Below, piece after piece: positions 15,553-25,705 of a stretch of DNA of 64,000 nt. Source of the stretch: Caldinitratiruptor microaerophilus (GTDB lineage Bacteria; Bacillota; Sulfobacillia; Symbiobacteriales; ZC4RG38); NCBI RefSeq assembly GCF_025999835.1, contig NZ_AP025628.1:3286001-3350000 (forward strand). The letters run 5' to 3'. The translations under genes and the position numbers were made by a program. The stretch's first letter is position 1. Each line of letters begins with the position of its first letter. The notes under the pieces were generated by a model. It saw only the letters and a program-made list of their open reading frames with translations. It was not told where the DNA came from and made no database searches.

Positions 15553-16779
15553 ATGCGTCTCGTGCAGACAGTGCCTTGGGGGCGCCGGATCGTCAGCTTA
15601 TTCGCCATGTTTGTGGTTCTTGTCTCGGCGGCACGTGGGGGTGCCCAGTCAGGGTACACCACCGATAGCAAGCTGGACGCGCACCCAGATGAGCCCGTGT
15701 TCCGAGACGTCCAGGGGCACTGGGCGGAGGCCAGCATTCGCGAAGCCGTGGCAGCCGGCTACGTGCATGGCTACCCGGACGGCACCTTCCGTCCGGATGC
15801 GCCCGTCACCCGGGCCGAACTCCTGGCGCTCACGGTGAAGGCGCTGCAGCAGGCCGGCTACCTGCCGCGGATCCACGTGCCATACGCTGCGGACGAGTTC
15901 GACCCCCAGTTGCGGGAGCACTGGGTGGTGAAGCAAGGGTTCCTACCTCTCGCACTGGCGACAACGCCCGGGGCGGGACAATGGCTCCACCTGGTGGACA
16001 TGGACGCCGCCGCGACCCGGCTGGAGTCCGCGGTCTGGCTTGCGCACATGGCGCGACCAGCTCTGAGGATGCGGCTCTCCATCCTCGACCAACGCCGGGC
16101 GGAGAACTGGTCGGAAGCGGCCCAGGCGGCGGCCCGGAAGGGGATCGAGGATGGAGTCTGGCCGTTTCAGGACGCCGTACCCGCGGAAATCAGACCTTAC
16201 GTGCTGGAGGCGGTTCGCTCTGGCTTGATCGTGGGGCTGCCCAACGGCCGCTTCGGCGGCGATGAGCCCGTCACGCGCGCCCAGTTGGTCGCCATGCTGC
16301 AGCGCATGGCGCCGGTGTCGGCCCTGTCTCACGGAGGTCCTGCCGTGCCGGAGCCTGCGCTCCCCGGACGCGGGCGGGTGGTGGGAGCCCGACTGACCTG
16401 GTCCCATGGTGCCAGTCGAGCGCCGCGTCCCCTCCAGGGCAGCCGGCAAGAGGACTGGCCCGCGTTGAATCGTCTCATAACCGCTCTCAGCGACGCCGCC
16501 CGTTCGGGCGACGTGCTGCCGCCAGAGGGCGTGGGGCGGTTGCCGGTTCCACCGCCACATCCCGTTCATCTGGTTGTGCAATACGCAGACGCCACCCAGG
16601 ATCGGGTGGAATCCGCCGTCCGGTGTGAGGGGGATCCCAGTGGGTCCCGGCGCTGCGCGGCAGAACCCGATTGGATGATCGTGAACGACCGGGTTGTATT
16701 CGCGCCTGCGCTCTGGGAGTACTACCACGGCCAGATGCGCCTGGACATGCCGATGCTCCCCGTGGACGCCGGGAACTGA
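15553..16779 (+). CDS. SLH-domain cell-surface protein
   Basis: 408 aa from the ATG at 15553, which follows GGATGGGGG and begins a clear signal peptide (RRIVSLFAMFVVLVSAARGGAQ). One well-conserved S-layer homology motif lies at about residues 48-95 (VFRDVQGHWAEASIREAV, GYPDGTFRPDAPVTRAELLAL) and a second at about 210-255 (EAVRSGLIVGLPNGRFGGDEPVTRAQLVAML). SLH domains bind pyruvylated secondary cell-wall polymer. The C-terminal 130 residues have no recognised domain. It is one of three SLH proteins in the window, with 46042-49344 and 50825-53488, and is separate from them. Confidence 0.85.
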   Translation: MRLVQTVPWGRRIVSLFAMFVVLVSAARGGAQSGYTTDSKLDAHPDEPVFRDVQGHWAEASIREAVAAGYVHGYPDGTFRPDAPVTRAELLALTVKALQQAGYLPRIHVPYAADEFDPQLREHWVVKQGFLPLALATTPGAGQWLHLVDMDAAATRLESAVWLAHMARPALRMRLSILDQRRAENWSEAAQAAARKGIEDGVWPFQDAVPAEIRPYVLEAVRSGLIVGLPNGRFGGDEPVTRAQLVAMLQRMAPVSALSHGGPAVPEPALPGRGRVVGARLTWSHGASRAPRPLQGSRQEDWPALNRLITALSDAARSGDVLPPEGVGRLPVPPPHPVHLVVQYADATQDRVESAVRCEGDPSGSRRCAAEPDWMIVNDRVVFAPALWEYYHGQMRLDMPMLPVDAGN

Positions 16780-17240
16780 TCACGCCGTCCGTCACCGCCC
16801 ACGGGGCGAACCCCGGTCGGGCGATCATCCGGGCGGACCACGGTTTCCACGTGAGCCGGGCGCAAAACTTTCTGCAGGGAAACGCGGGGCGGATGGCTAA
16901 CTTGTCCCGTAGTCGAAGGCGGCGGGGGTGAGCGCCGCCCCCGCAGGTCGTCTTGCCGCGTCCGCCCCGTCTGTCGCGCCTGGGAATATGCAGTAGTGGA
17001 TAAATGCGGCCGGCCCTGCTATCCTGGTATGTGTACGTGGCCCAGGCCGGTGCGAGCCTGGGCCCACCGGGCAAGCAGGTACGGCCCGCATGCCGCGGCC
17101 CTGGGGGTGGTCACGGGGAGTCCCGCCGGATCGGGAACGGGGCGGGAGGTCGCAGGCTTTCCGGAGGCGAGGCCGGTGCCGGCCGGCAGTGCCTCTTGGG
17201 AAGGATGGGTTGGTCACTTCAGAACGAGGGGGAAGACAGC
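16780..17240. other. 461-bp gap before the oligopeptide transporter operon
   Basis: A GC-rich inverted repeat near 16918-16946 (GGCGGCG with CGCCGCC) close to the end of the SLH gene may stop its transcript; there is no T tract. No convincing promoter hexamers could be fixed for the following operon and no known riboswitch pattern was found. Confidence 0.4.
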
Positions 17241-18947
17241 GTGCGCAGGTGGATTTCCGTTTTCGTGGTGGCGTCGCTCTTGACGCTTGCCGTCGCGGGC
17301 TGCGCCGGCGGTAAACAGCAACAGCCGCAGCAGCAGCCGGGGCAGCAGCAAGCGCAGCAGCAGCCCGAGCAGCCCAAGGAGCAGGTCGTCCGGTTCAACA
17401 ACGGTACGGAGCCGGAGACCATCGACCCCGGCCTCTCGACGGGCATCCCCGAGGCCAACGTGGAGAACCACCTGTTCGAGGGTCTCATGCGGCTTGACGC
17501 CGAGTCCAAGCCTGTCCCCGGCATGGCGGAGCGTTACGAGGTCAAGGACAACGGGACGACCTACGTCTTCTACCTCCGCGACGCCAAGTGGTCGAACGGC
17601 GACCCCGTCACCGCGCACGACTTCGTCTATGCCTGGCAGCGGGTGCTCGACCCGTACACCGCTTCGGAATACGCCTACCAGCTGTACTACGTCAAGGGCG
17701 CGGAGAAGCTGAACACCGTCCCGCTCAAGGATAAGGACGGCAAGGACCGCCCGGAGGCGGACGTCAAGAAGGACATCGAGGCCGCCAAGGCGGAACTGGG
17801 CGTCAAGGCGCTCGACGACAAGACGCTGGAGGTCAAGCTCGAGGCCCCCACCCCGTACTTCCTCAGCGTCGCTGCCTTCCACACGCTGTTCCCGGTGAAC
17901 AAGAAGGCCGTGGAGAGCGGCCCCGACTGGTTCCGCAAGCCGGAGACGATCGTCACCAACGGCCCGTACCTCCTCAAGGAATGGAAGCCGAAGGAAAAGA
18001 TCGTCCTGGTCAAGAACCCGAACTACTGGGCGGCGAACGAGGTCAAGATCGACCGGCTCGAGTTCTACCCGGTCGAGGAAGCGTCCACCGCTCTGACCAT
18101 GTACGAGTCCGACCAGATGGACGTCCTGGATGACGTCCCCGTGGCCGAGATGGACCGGCTCAAGAAGGAGAAGGCCGGTGAGCTGATGATCCGGCCCTAC
18201 CTCGGGACCTACTACTACCTCTTCAACACCACGAAGAAGCCGCTCGACGACCCGCGGGTGCGCAAGGCCCTGAGCCTGGCCATCGACCGCAACGCCATCG
18301 TCACCCAGATCACCAAGGCCGGTCAGATCCCCGCGCTGGCGTACGTGCCGCCCGGCATCCCGGACGTCCAGGGTGACTTCCGCAAGAACGGCGGCGACTA
18401 CTTGAAGGACAACGACGTCGAGACCGCGAAGAAGCTCCTGGCCGAGGCCGGCTACCCGGACGGCAAGGGCTTCCCGAAGCTGACCATCCTCTACAACACC
18501 AGCGAGTCCCACAAGGCCATCGCCGAGGCCATCCAGGAGATGTGGAAGAAGAACCTCGGCATCGAGGTCAACCTGACCAACCAGGAGTGGCAGGTCTACC
18601 TGGACACCCGGACGAAGCTGGGCTATGACATCGCCCGGGCCGGCTGGATCGGCGACTACGTCGACCCGATGACCTTCATCGACATGTTCACCAGCACCAG
18701 CGGCAACAACGACACGGGCTGGAAGAACCCGCAGTTCGACGACCTGGTAAAGCGGGCCAAGGCCACGGGCGACCAGGCCACCCGGATGCAGCTCATGCAC
18801 GAGGCCGAGAAGCTGCTGATGGACCAGGCGGTCGTCATGCCGATCTACTTCTACGTCGAGGTGGACCTGCAGAAGCCCAAGCTCAAGAACGTGATCGTCC
18901 ACCTGGTGGGCGGCCACGACTTCAGCCGGGCGTACTGGGAGAAGTAA
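17241..18947 (+). CDS. oppA: Oligopeptide ABC transporter, substrate-binding lipoprotein
   Basis: 568 aa from a GTG at 17241 behind GAGGGGGAA. A lipoprotein signal ends in LAVAGC, followed by a Gln/Pro-rich linker (about 25 residues of Q and P) that holds the domain off the membrane. The rest is a family 5 extracellular solute-binding protein: FNNGTEPETIDPGLSTG, NHLFEGLMRLD, NGDPVTAHDFVYAWQRVLDP, RVRKALSLAIDRNAIV and the C-terminal QPKL-like end. It captures peptides (or similar substrates) for the OppBCDF importer encoded downstream. A strong hairpin at 18969-19003 separates it from oppB, as is common where the binding protein is needed in excess. Confidence 0.93.
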   Translation: MRRWISVFVVASLLTLAVAGCAGGKQQQPQQQPGQQQAQQQPEQPKEQVVRFNNGTEPETIDPGLSTGIPEANVENHLFEGLMRLDAESKPVPGMAERYEVKDNGTTYVFYLRDAKWSNGDPVTAHDFVYAWQRVLDPYTASEYAYQLYYVKGAEKLNTVPLKDKDGKDRPEADVKKDIEAAKAELGVKALDDKTLEVKLEAPTPYFLSVAAFHTLFPVNKKAVESGPDWFRKPETIVTNGPYLLKEWKPKEKIVLVKNPNYWAANEVKIDRLEFYPVEEASTALTMYESDQMDVLDDVPVAEMDRLKKEKAGELMIRPYLGTYYYLFNTTKKPLDDPRVRKALSLAIDRNAIVTQITKAGQIPALAYVPPGIPDVQGDFRKNGGDYLKDNDVETAKKLLAEAGYPDGKGFPKLTILYNTSESHKAIAEAIQEMWKKNLGIEVNLTNQEWQVYLDTRTKLGYDIARAGWIGDYVDPMTFIDMFTSTSGNNDTGWKNPQFDDLVKRAKATGDQATRMQLMHEAEKLLMDQAVVMPIYFYVEVDLQKPKLKNVIVHLVGGHDFSRAYWEK

Positions 18948-18968
18948 GGCTTCGAGAGACCGGGAGGC

Positions 18969-19003
18969 GGGGAGGTATGCCGGCCCGCCCGGCATACCTC
19001 CCC
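18969..19003 (+). terminator. Intercistronic hairpin between oppA and oppB
   Basis: A perfect 15-bp stem (18969-18983 with 18989-19003) and 5-nt loop, without a T tract. It probably acts as an mRNA-stabilising or processing stem that raises oppA expression relative to the downstream genes, rather than as a full terminator. Confidence 0.6.
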
Positions 19004-19051
19004 TTCCTGGCGTGAGGGAGGAGCCATCGACCCTACCCGGGGGGTGAGGCC

Positions 19052-19975
19052 TTGGGACGTTACGTCGTGCAGCGCCTCGTGACCATGGTGGTCGTGCTGT
19101 GGGTGATCGTCACCCTCACCTTTTTCATGATGCGGGCGATTCCCGGCGGTCCCTTCGCCAGCGAGAAGAATATCCCGGAGGCCGTCCTGCAGAACATCGA
19201 GAGGCGCTACAAGCTGGACCAGCCCCTGTGGAAGCAGTACACGGATTACCTCTCCAACGTGATCGTCTGGGACCTGGGGCCGTCCTTCAAGCTCGAGGGC
19301 GTGACGGTGAACGACATCATCAACCGGGGATTCCCGGTTTCCGCCACCCTGGGCGCGCTGTCCGTCCTGCTGTCCCTGGCCGTGGGGGTTCCCGCCGGCA
19401 TCATCGCCGCGATGCGGCACAACGGCACCGCCGACCGGGTGACCATGGCCCTGACGGTGCTGACGATCTCCGTGCCGAGCTTCATCCTGTCGACGGTCCT
19501 GCAGTACGTCTTCGCCTTCAAGTTGCGCTGGTTCCCTCCGGCCCTGTGGGGCTCGTGGAAGCACATGGTCCTGCCGACCCTCGCGCTCTCGAGCTTCAGC
19601 ATGGCGTGGATCGCCAAGCTGACGCGGTCGAGCCTCCTCGAGGTGATCGGCCAGGACTACATCCGCACCGCCCGGGCGAAGGGGCTGCCGGAGGCGGTCA
19701 TCACCTGGCGCCACATGCTGAAGAACGCGATGATCCCGGTCATCGCTTACTTGGCCCCGCTCACGGCGGCGCTCCTGACGGGGACGTTCGTCATCGAGAG
19801 CATCTTCGCCATCCCGGGGCTCGGCCGGGAGTTCGTGACCAGCATCGCGAATCGGGATTACACCGTGACGCTGGGCGTGACCGTGTTCTACGGGGCCCTG
19901 CTCGTGGGTCTGACCCTCGTGGGCGACCTCCTGACGGCCCTGGTCGACCCCCGGATCCGGCTGGAGGGGGATTGA
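19052..19975 (+). CDS. oppB: Oligopeptide ABC transporter permease OppB
   Basis: 307 aa with six transmembrane helices and a large extracytoplasmic loop after helix 1 (residues 30-95), the usual OppB layout. The N-terminus RYVVQRLVTMVVVLWVIVTLTFFMMR is typical. The EAA loop that contacts the ATPases is present (YIRTARAKGLPEAVITWRHMLKNAMIPVI). The TTG at 19052 follows GGGGGGTGAGG. The stop overlaps the region of the oppC start by one base spacing, indicating translational coupling. Confidence 0.95.
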   Translation: MGRYVVQRLVTMVVVLWVIVTLTFFMMRAIPGGPFASEKNIPEAVLQNIERRYKLDQPLWKQYTDYLSNVIVWDLGPSFKLEGVTVNDIINRGFPVSATLGALSVLLSLAVGVPAGIIAAMRHNGTADRVTMALTVLTISVPSFILSTVLQYVFAFKLRWFPPALWGSWKHMVLPTLALSSFSMAWIAKLTRSSLLEVIGQDYIRTARAKGLPEAVITWRHMLKNAMIPVIAYLAPLTAALLTGTFVIESIFAIPGLGREFVTSIANRDYTVTLGVTVFYGALLVGLTLVGDLLTALVDPRIRLEGD

Positions 19976-19976
19976 G

Positions 19977-20897
19977 ATGGCAGCTGTCCTTCCCCAGACC
20001 AAGTTCGCCCCCGCCCGGGTCCGTGCAGGCGAGGCCGAGCGCATCACCACCCCGCCGATCAGCTTCTGGAAGGACGCGTGGCGGCGGTTCCGGGCCAACC
20101 CGCTGGCCGTGCTGGGCCTGGTGATGCTGGCCGTCATCGCGGTTGCGGCGATCGTGGGCCCCGAGCTCACCCCGTACAGCTACTCCGACCAGAGCCTCCT
20201 GAACCGCGACAAGCCACCGAGCGCCGAGCACTGGTTCGGCACCGACAACCTGGGCCGCGACCTCTTCACCCGCGTTCTCTTCGGCGCCCGGATCTCCCTG
20301 ACCGTCGCGGTGGCCGGCGGCGTGATGCAGGGCATCATCGGGGTGGTCTACGGCGCGGTCGCCGGACTCCGGGGCGGCACGACCGACAACTTCATGATGC
20401 GGATCGTGGACATCATCGACACGATCCCCCTCACCCTGTACGTGATCCTCCTGATGGTGGTCATGGGCCCGGGGATGAAGAGCATCCTCATCGCCATCGG
20501 CATCACGTACTGGACCCGGATGGCCCGGCTCGTCCGGGCGCAGGTCCTCTCCCTGAAGGAACAGGAGTTCATGCTGGCCGCCCGGGCCCTGGGAGCGTCG
20601 ATGAGCCGGCTCATCTGGCGGCACCTCGTCCCGAACACCGTGGGCCCCATCATCGTGGCGCTCACCTTCGAGATCCCGTCGGTGATCTTCACCGAGGCGT
20701 TCCTCTCGTACATCGGCCTCGGCGTCAGCGCCCCGATGGCGAGCTGGGGCGTGCTGGCCTCCGAGGGAGTCCGGTCGTTCCGGTCCTACCCCTGGCAGAT
20801 GACGTTCCCGGCCCTGGCGATCGTGATCACCATGCTGTCCTTCAACTTCGTCGGCGACGGGCTCCGGGACGCCCTGGACCCGAAGCTCCGGCGCTAG
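19977..20897 (+). CDS. oppC: Oligopeptide ABC transporter permease OppC
   Basis: 306 aa partner permease. It has the OppC N-terminal pattern [25 protein letters not shown], the [24 protein letters not shown] segment, and the EAA loop ([23 protein letters not shown]). It starts one base after the oppB stop with CTGGAGGGGG upstream. It forms the membrane channel together with OppB. Confidence 0.95.
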   Translation: MAAVLPQTKFAPARVRAGEAERITTPPISFWKDAWRRFRANPLAVLGLVMLAVIAVAAIVGPELTPYSYSDQSLLNRDKPPSAEHWFGTDNLGRDLFTRVLFGARISLTVAVAGGVMQGIIGVVYGAVAGLRGGTTDNFMMRIVDIIDTIPLTLYVILLMVVMGPGMKSILIAIGITYWTRMARLVRAQVLSLKEQEFMLAARALGASMSRLIWRHLVPNTVGPIIVALTFEIPSVIFTEAFLSYIGLGVSAPMASWGVLASEGVRSFRSYPWQMTFPALAIVITMLSFNFVGDGLRDALDPKLRR

Positions 20898-20908
20898 GGG
20901 GGCGAGCC

Positions 20909-21913
20909 GTGGCGAACCTGCTGGAGATCGAGAACCTGCACGTCACGTTCCACACCTACGCCGGCGAGGTGCAGGCCGTCCGGGGCGTCGACCTGACGCT
21001 GCGGGAGGGCGAGTCCCTGGCCATCGTGGGCGAGTCGGGGTCGGGCAAGAGCGTCACGATGCTGTCGGTGATGCGGCTCTTGCCCCGGAACGCGACCGTG
21101 ACGGGCCGGATCCGCTTCGCCGGTCGGGACGTGCTCGCCCTGCGGAACTCGGAGCTGCGGCGGGTGCAGGGGCGGGAGATCGGGATGGTCTTCCAGGATC
21201 CGATGACCTCCCTCAACCCGACGCTGACCGTCGGCCTGCAGATCACCGAGAGCCTGCGCTACCACCTGGGGATGGGGAAGCGGGAGGCGGAGGAGCGGGC
21301 CATCGAGCTCCTCAAGATGGTGGGGGTCCCCGCCGCCGAGTCCCGCCTGAACCAGTACCCGCACCAGTTCTCCGGCGGCATGCGGCAGCGGGTGATGATC
21401 GCCATCGCCCTCGCCTGCCAGCCCCGTCTCCTCATCGCCGACGAGCCCACGACGGCACTGGACGTGACGATTCAGGCCCAGATCATGAACCTTCTGAAGG
21501 AATTGAAGAAGAAGCTGAACATGTCCCTGATCCTCATCACCCACGACCTGGGCATCGTGGCCGGGATGGCGGACCGGGTGATGGTGATGTACGGCGGGCA
21601 GGTGGTCGAGCAGGGGCCCGTGCGGGACATCTATTACAATTCCCGCCACCCGTACACGTGGGGCCTCCTGCGCAGTGTCCCCCGGGTCCACGCCTCCCGG
21701 CGCGAGCGCCTGGAGTCGATCCCCGGGTCCCCGCCCAACCTCCTGGCGCCTCCGTCCGGCTGCCCGTTTCACCCGCGCTGCCGGCACGCGATGGTGATCT
21801 GCGAGGAGGAAGCCCCCCAGCTACAGGAAGTGCGGGGGGAGCACCGCTCGGCCTGCTGGCTCCTGCACCCGCAGGCCCCCCGGGTGGAGTGGGAGGAGGC
21901 ACGGGCGCAGTGA
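20909..21913 (+). CDS. oppD: Oligopeptide ABC transporter ATPase OppD
   Basis: 334 aa. Walker A GESGSGKS, signature FSGGMRQR, Walker B LLIADEPT and the H-loop ITHDL are all intact, followed by the OppD/F C-terminal extension ([21 protein letters not shown]) with conserved Cys thought to bind an Fe-S cluster in this subfamily. The true start is the GTG at 20909 ([13 protein letters not shown]); the frame is open further upstream by chance. It hydrolyses ATP as a heterodimer with OppF. Confidence 0.95.
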   Translation: MANLLEIENLHVTFHTYAGEVQAVRGVDLTLREGESLAIVGESGSGKSVTMLSVMRLLPRNATVTGRIRFAGRDVLALRNSELRRVQGREIGMVFQDPMTSLNPTLTVGLQITESLRYHLGMGKREAEERAIELLKMVGVPAAESRLNQYPHQFSGGMRQRVMIAIALACQPRLLIADEPTTALDVTIQAQIMNLLKELKKKLNMSLILITHDLGIVAGMADRVMVMYGGQVVEQGPVRDIYYNSRHPYTWGLLRSVPRVHASRRERLESIPGSPPNLLAPPSGCPFHPRCRHAMVICEEEAPQLQEVRGEHRSACWLLHPQAPRVEWEEARAQ

Positions 21914-22938
21914 ACGAAGAGCTTGCCACGCACCGCCCGGAACCGGACCGCACCGGCGGGCCCCTCGTCGAGGTCCAGGACCTCAAGATGCACTTCCCGA
22001 TCGTGCGGGGCTTCCCGCTGCAGCGCGTCGTCGGCCACGTCAAGGCCGTCGACGGGGTGAGCTTCGAGGTCTACCCCGGCGAGACGCTCGGCCTCGTGGG
22101 GGAGAGCGGCTGCGGCAAGACCACCGTGGGCCGCACGCTCCTGCGCCTGTACGAACCGACGGCCGGCACGATCCGCTTCGACGGGCGGGACATCACCCGG
22201 CTGCCCGAGCGGGAGTTCTTCCCGTACCGCCGGCAGATGCAGATCATCTTCCAGGACCCGTACGCCTCCCTGGACCCCCGCATGACGGTGGGCGACATCA
22301 TCGGCGAGGCGCTGGACATCCACGGGCTCTACCCCGGCCGCCAGGAGCGGATGGAGCGCATCTACGAGCTGCTCGACATGGTTGGCCTCCTGCCCGAACA
22401 CGCCAGCCGCTTCCCGCATGAGTTCTCCGGCGGCCAGCGCCAGCGGATCGGCATCGCGCGCGCCCTGGCGGTGCAGCCGCGGTTCATCGTGGCCGACGAG
22501 CCCATCTCCGCCCTGGACGTCTCCATCCAGGCGCAGGTCGTGAACCTGCTGGAGGACCTCCAGGCCCAGCTCGGGCTGGCGTACCTCTTCATCGCCCACG
22601 ACCTGTCGATGGTCCGGCACATCTCCCACCGGGTCGCGGTCATGTACCTGGGGAAGATCGTGGAGACGGCCCCGGCCGTCGAGCTGTACGCCCACCCGGT
22701 GCATCCGTACACCCGGGCGCTGCTCTCGGCCGTACCGGTTCCCGATCCGGAGATCGAGGCCTCCCGGGAGACGATCCTCTTGGAGGGCGACCCGCCCAGC
22801 CCGATCAACCCGCCGTCGGGCTGCCGGTTCCGCACGCGCTGCCCCCTGGCCTCGCCCCGGTGCGCCGAGGAGGAGCCGGTGCTGCGGGACGCCGGCGGCG
22901 GCCACCGGGTCGCCTGCCATCACCCCGAGGGGGCGTGA
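21910..22938 (+). CDS. oppF: Oligopeptide ABC transporter ATPase OppF
   Basis: 342 aa. Walker A GESGCGKT, signature FSGGQRQR, Walker B FIVADEPI and H-loop IAHDL, plus the Cys-bearing C-terminal extension ([18 protein letters not shown]). The GTG at 21910 overlaps the oppD stop (GTGA), so the two are translationally coupled. The unusual Ile in ADEPISALD instead of ADEPTSALD is common in OppF. It is the last gene of the five-gene operon; a terminator-like stem follows at 22960. Confidence 0.95.
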   Translation: MNEELATHRPEPDRTGGPLVEVQDLKMHFPIVRGFPLQRVVGHVKAVDGVSFEVYPGETLGLVGESGCGKTTVGRTLLRLYEPTAGTIRFDGRDITRLPEREFFPYRRQMQIIFQDPYASLDPRMTVGDIIGEALDIHGLYPGRQERMERIYELLDMVGLLPEHASRFPHEFSGGQRQRIGIARALAVQPRFIVADEPISALDVSIQAQVVNLLEDLQAQLGLAYLFIAHDLSMVRHISHRVAVMYLGKIVETAPAVELYAHPVHPYTRALLSAVPVPDPEIEASRETILLEGDPPSPINPPSGCRFRTRCPLASPRCAEEEPVLRDAGGGHRVACHHPEGA

Positions 22939-22959
22939 GTCGCCGTCCCCGTTCGCCCG

Positions 22960-22987
22960 AACCCCGCCGCCACCAGGCGGCGGGGTT
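22960..22987 (+). terminator. Terminator-like hairpin after oppF
   Basis: AACCCCGCCGCC (22960-22971) pairs perfectly with GGCGGCGGGGTT (22976-22987), loop ACCA, 22 bp past the oppF stop. There is no run of T, as for many hairpins in this GC-rich genome. Confidence 0.6.
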
Positions 22988-23061
22988 CTCCGCATATCGC
23001 GGCGCACGTGCCCGTAGACATCGACACGGAGACCTCTCCGGGCCGATGGGGGGCGACGGCC

Positions 23062-23616
23062 ATGGGGCAGGGGCGGTTTCGACTCCCGGACTTCACCCGG
23101 CCGGGTGCGCGCTGGATCGGACTGGGCCTCCTCGCCCTCCTGGTGGGGGCGGTGGGGGCGCGGTTTGGCAAGGCCCGGCCCGCCGAGTCGCCGATGGCGG
23201 CCACCGGGGCGCGCCGTACCGTCTGGGTGGCGGCGGTCGAGTTCAAGGGGACCGCCGACGCCGGCAAGGAGCCGTTCCCCGCCGAGGAGCCTCCGCCGGG
23301 CCAGGGCATCCGGCTCATGCCGCCCCGCCGTGGCAAGTGGGAGACGGAGGCCTACCGCTGGGACCCGGGCCTCATCGTCGCCTACCAGGGCGACGAGCTC
23401 GACCTGCACTTCTGGGGCGTGAACGGCGACGTCCACCCGGCGGAGATCGAGGGCTACGGCCAGCGGTTCACCGTCCGCCGCGGCCGCCTGACCCGGGTCC
23501 GGCTGGTCGCCGACAAGGTCGGCCTCTTCCGCATCGTCTGCCACACCCACACGCCCTCGATGGTCAGTTACCTCCTCGTCCTTCCCCGGTCCGTCGCCAC
23601 GGTGCCGGCGCCGTGA
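23062..23616 (+). CDS. Membrane-tethered cupredoxin-like protein
   Basis: 184 aa from the ATG at 23062 (GATGGGGGG upstream); an in-frame GTG at 23008 is less well placed. One N-terminal transmembrane helix (WIGLGLLALLVGAVGA) anchors a domain with a type-I-copper or CuA-like ligand set: His in VNGDVHPAEI, then CHTHTPSM near the C-terminus (Cys, His, His, Met). The fold resembles the nitrous-oxide-reductase/cytochrome-oxidase-subunit-2 cupredoxin. A role in extracytoplasmic electron transfer or copper handling is likely. No oxidase genes are adjacent, so the partner is unknown. Confidence 0.75.
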   Translation: MGQGRFRLPDFTRPGARWIGLGLLALLVGAVGARFGKARPAESPMAATGARRTVWVAAVEFKGTADAGKEPFPAEEPPPGQGIRLMPPRRGKWETEAYRWDPGLIVAYQGDELDLHFWGVNGDVHPAEIEGYGQRFTVRRGRLTRVRLVADKVGLFRIVCHTHTPSMVSYLLVLPRSVATVPAP

Positions 23617-23831
23617 CCGGTCGCGCGGCCGCGCGGGGATCCGGCGCCAGAGCCGCGTTCGCCGGCGCCGCCTTCCTGACGGGACGCCGGAGCCCTGCCC
23701 GGACTCCGGGGCCGGTGCCGGGTACCGGAGTCCTCGCCGCCGCCGCGCGGTGAGGGCTGCAACACCTCCGGCCGAAGCGCCGCCGCGCAGGCGGGATCCG
23801 CCTGGTCGCTCCCAGGCTTGAGCATGGCGAA
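23617..23831. other. Gene-free stretch before the hairpin repeat
   Basis: Contains a GC-rich stem (GACTCCGG near 23701 with CCGGAGTC near 23726) that may terminate the cupredoxin transcript. Nothing else seen. Confidence 0.4.
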
Positions 23832-24040
23832 GTGCAAATCAGGTACCGCTACGCTTTGGCTTGCGGTGCCTGAACTGCACACGGGACCCTGAGATGCCCC
23901 TCGTGCGGAAGGTTCCGGACCCTCCCGTGAGCGCTGGAGTTCACCATCCGTTGGCGTTCTGTCAACTAGCCTCCACCCTGGGGCAGGTTGTTGTGCAAAT
24001 CAGGCACCGCTAGGGTTTGGCTTGCGGTACCGAATGTGCC
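23832..24040. repeat. Interspersed repeat: two 49-nt hairpins around a 112-nt core (copy 1)
   Basis: The left hairpin at 23832-23880 begins GTGCAAATCAGG and ends CCTGAACTGCAC. A related, less regular hairpin lies at 23993-24040. The 112 bp between them match, in inverted orientation, the 111-bp core at 38484-38594; shared blocks include GTTCACCAT, TTCTGTCAACTAG and GGGGCAGG. So this is one copy of a dispersed element in opposite orientation to the copies near 38.4 kb. No coding potential is evident. Confidence 0.75.
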
Positions 24041-24140
24041 CACCAGGGCTCCCGGGGCGCTCTGGCTGCGCCCAGGGGGCCTCGTACGCGCCGGCGGCAG
24101 GTCCAGCGCCAAAACTGTACCATCCTTATAGAACACTTGC

Positions 24141-24169
24141 TTGACCCGCCACCGGTTTCCTGTTAGACT
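24141..24169 (+). promoter_or_regulatory. Promoter of the SAM riboswitch / metY transcript
   Basis: TTGACC at 24141-24146 and TAGACT at 24164-24169 with a 17-bp spacer, about 25 bp upstream of the aptamer. Confidence 0.75.
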
Positions 24170-24193
24170 GGCGCCAAGCGACAACGGAACCAT

Positions 24194-25701
<1,508 letters not shown>

Positions 25702-25705
25702 GCGG

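Noticed and set aside
17214-18995. 593-codon open frame antisense to oppA
   Set aside because: Val/Leu/Asp shadow of the oppA codons, no ribosome-binding site.
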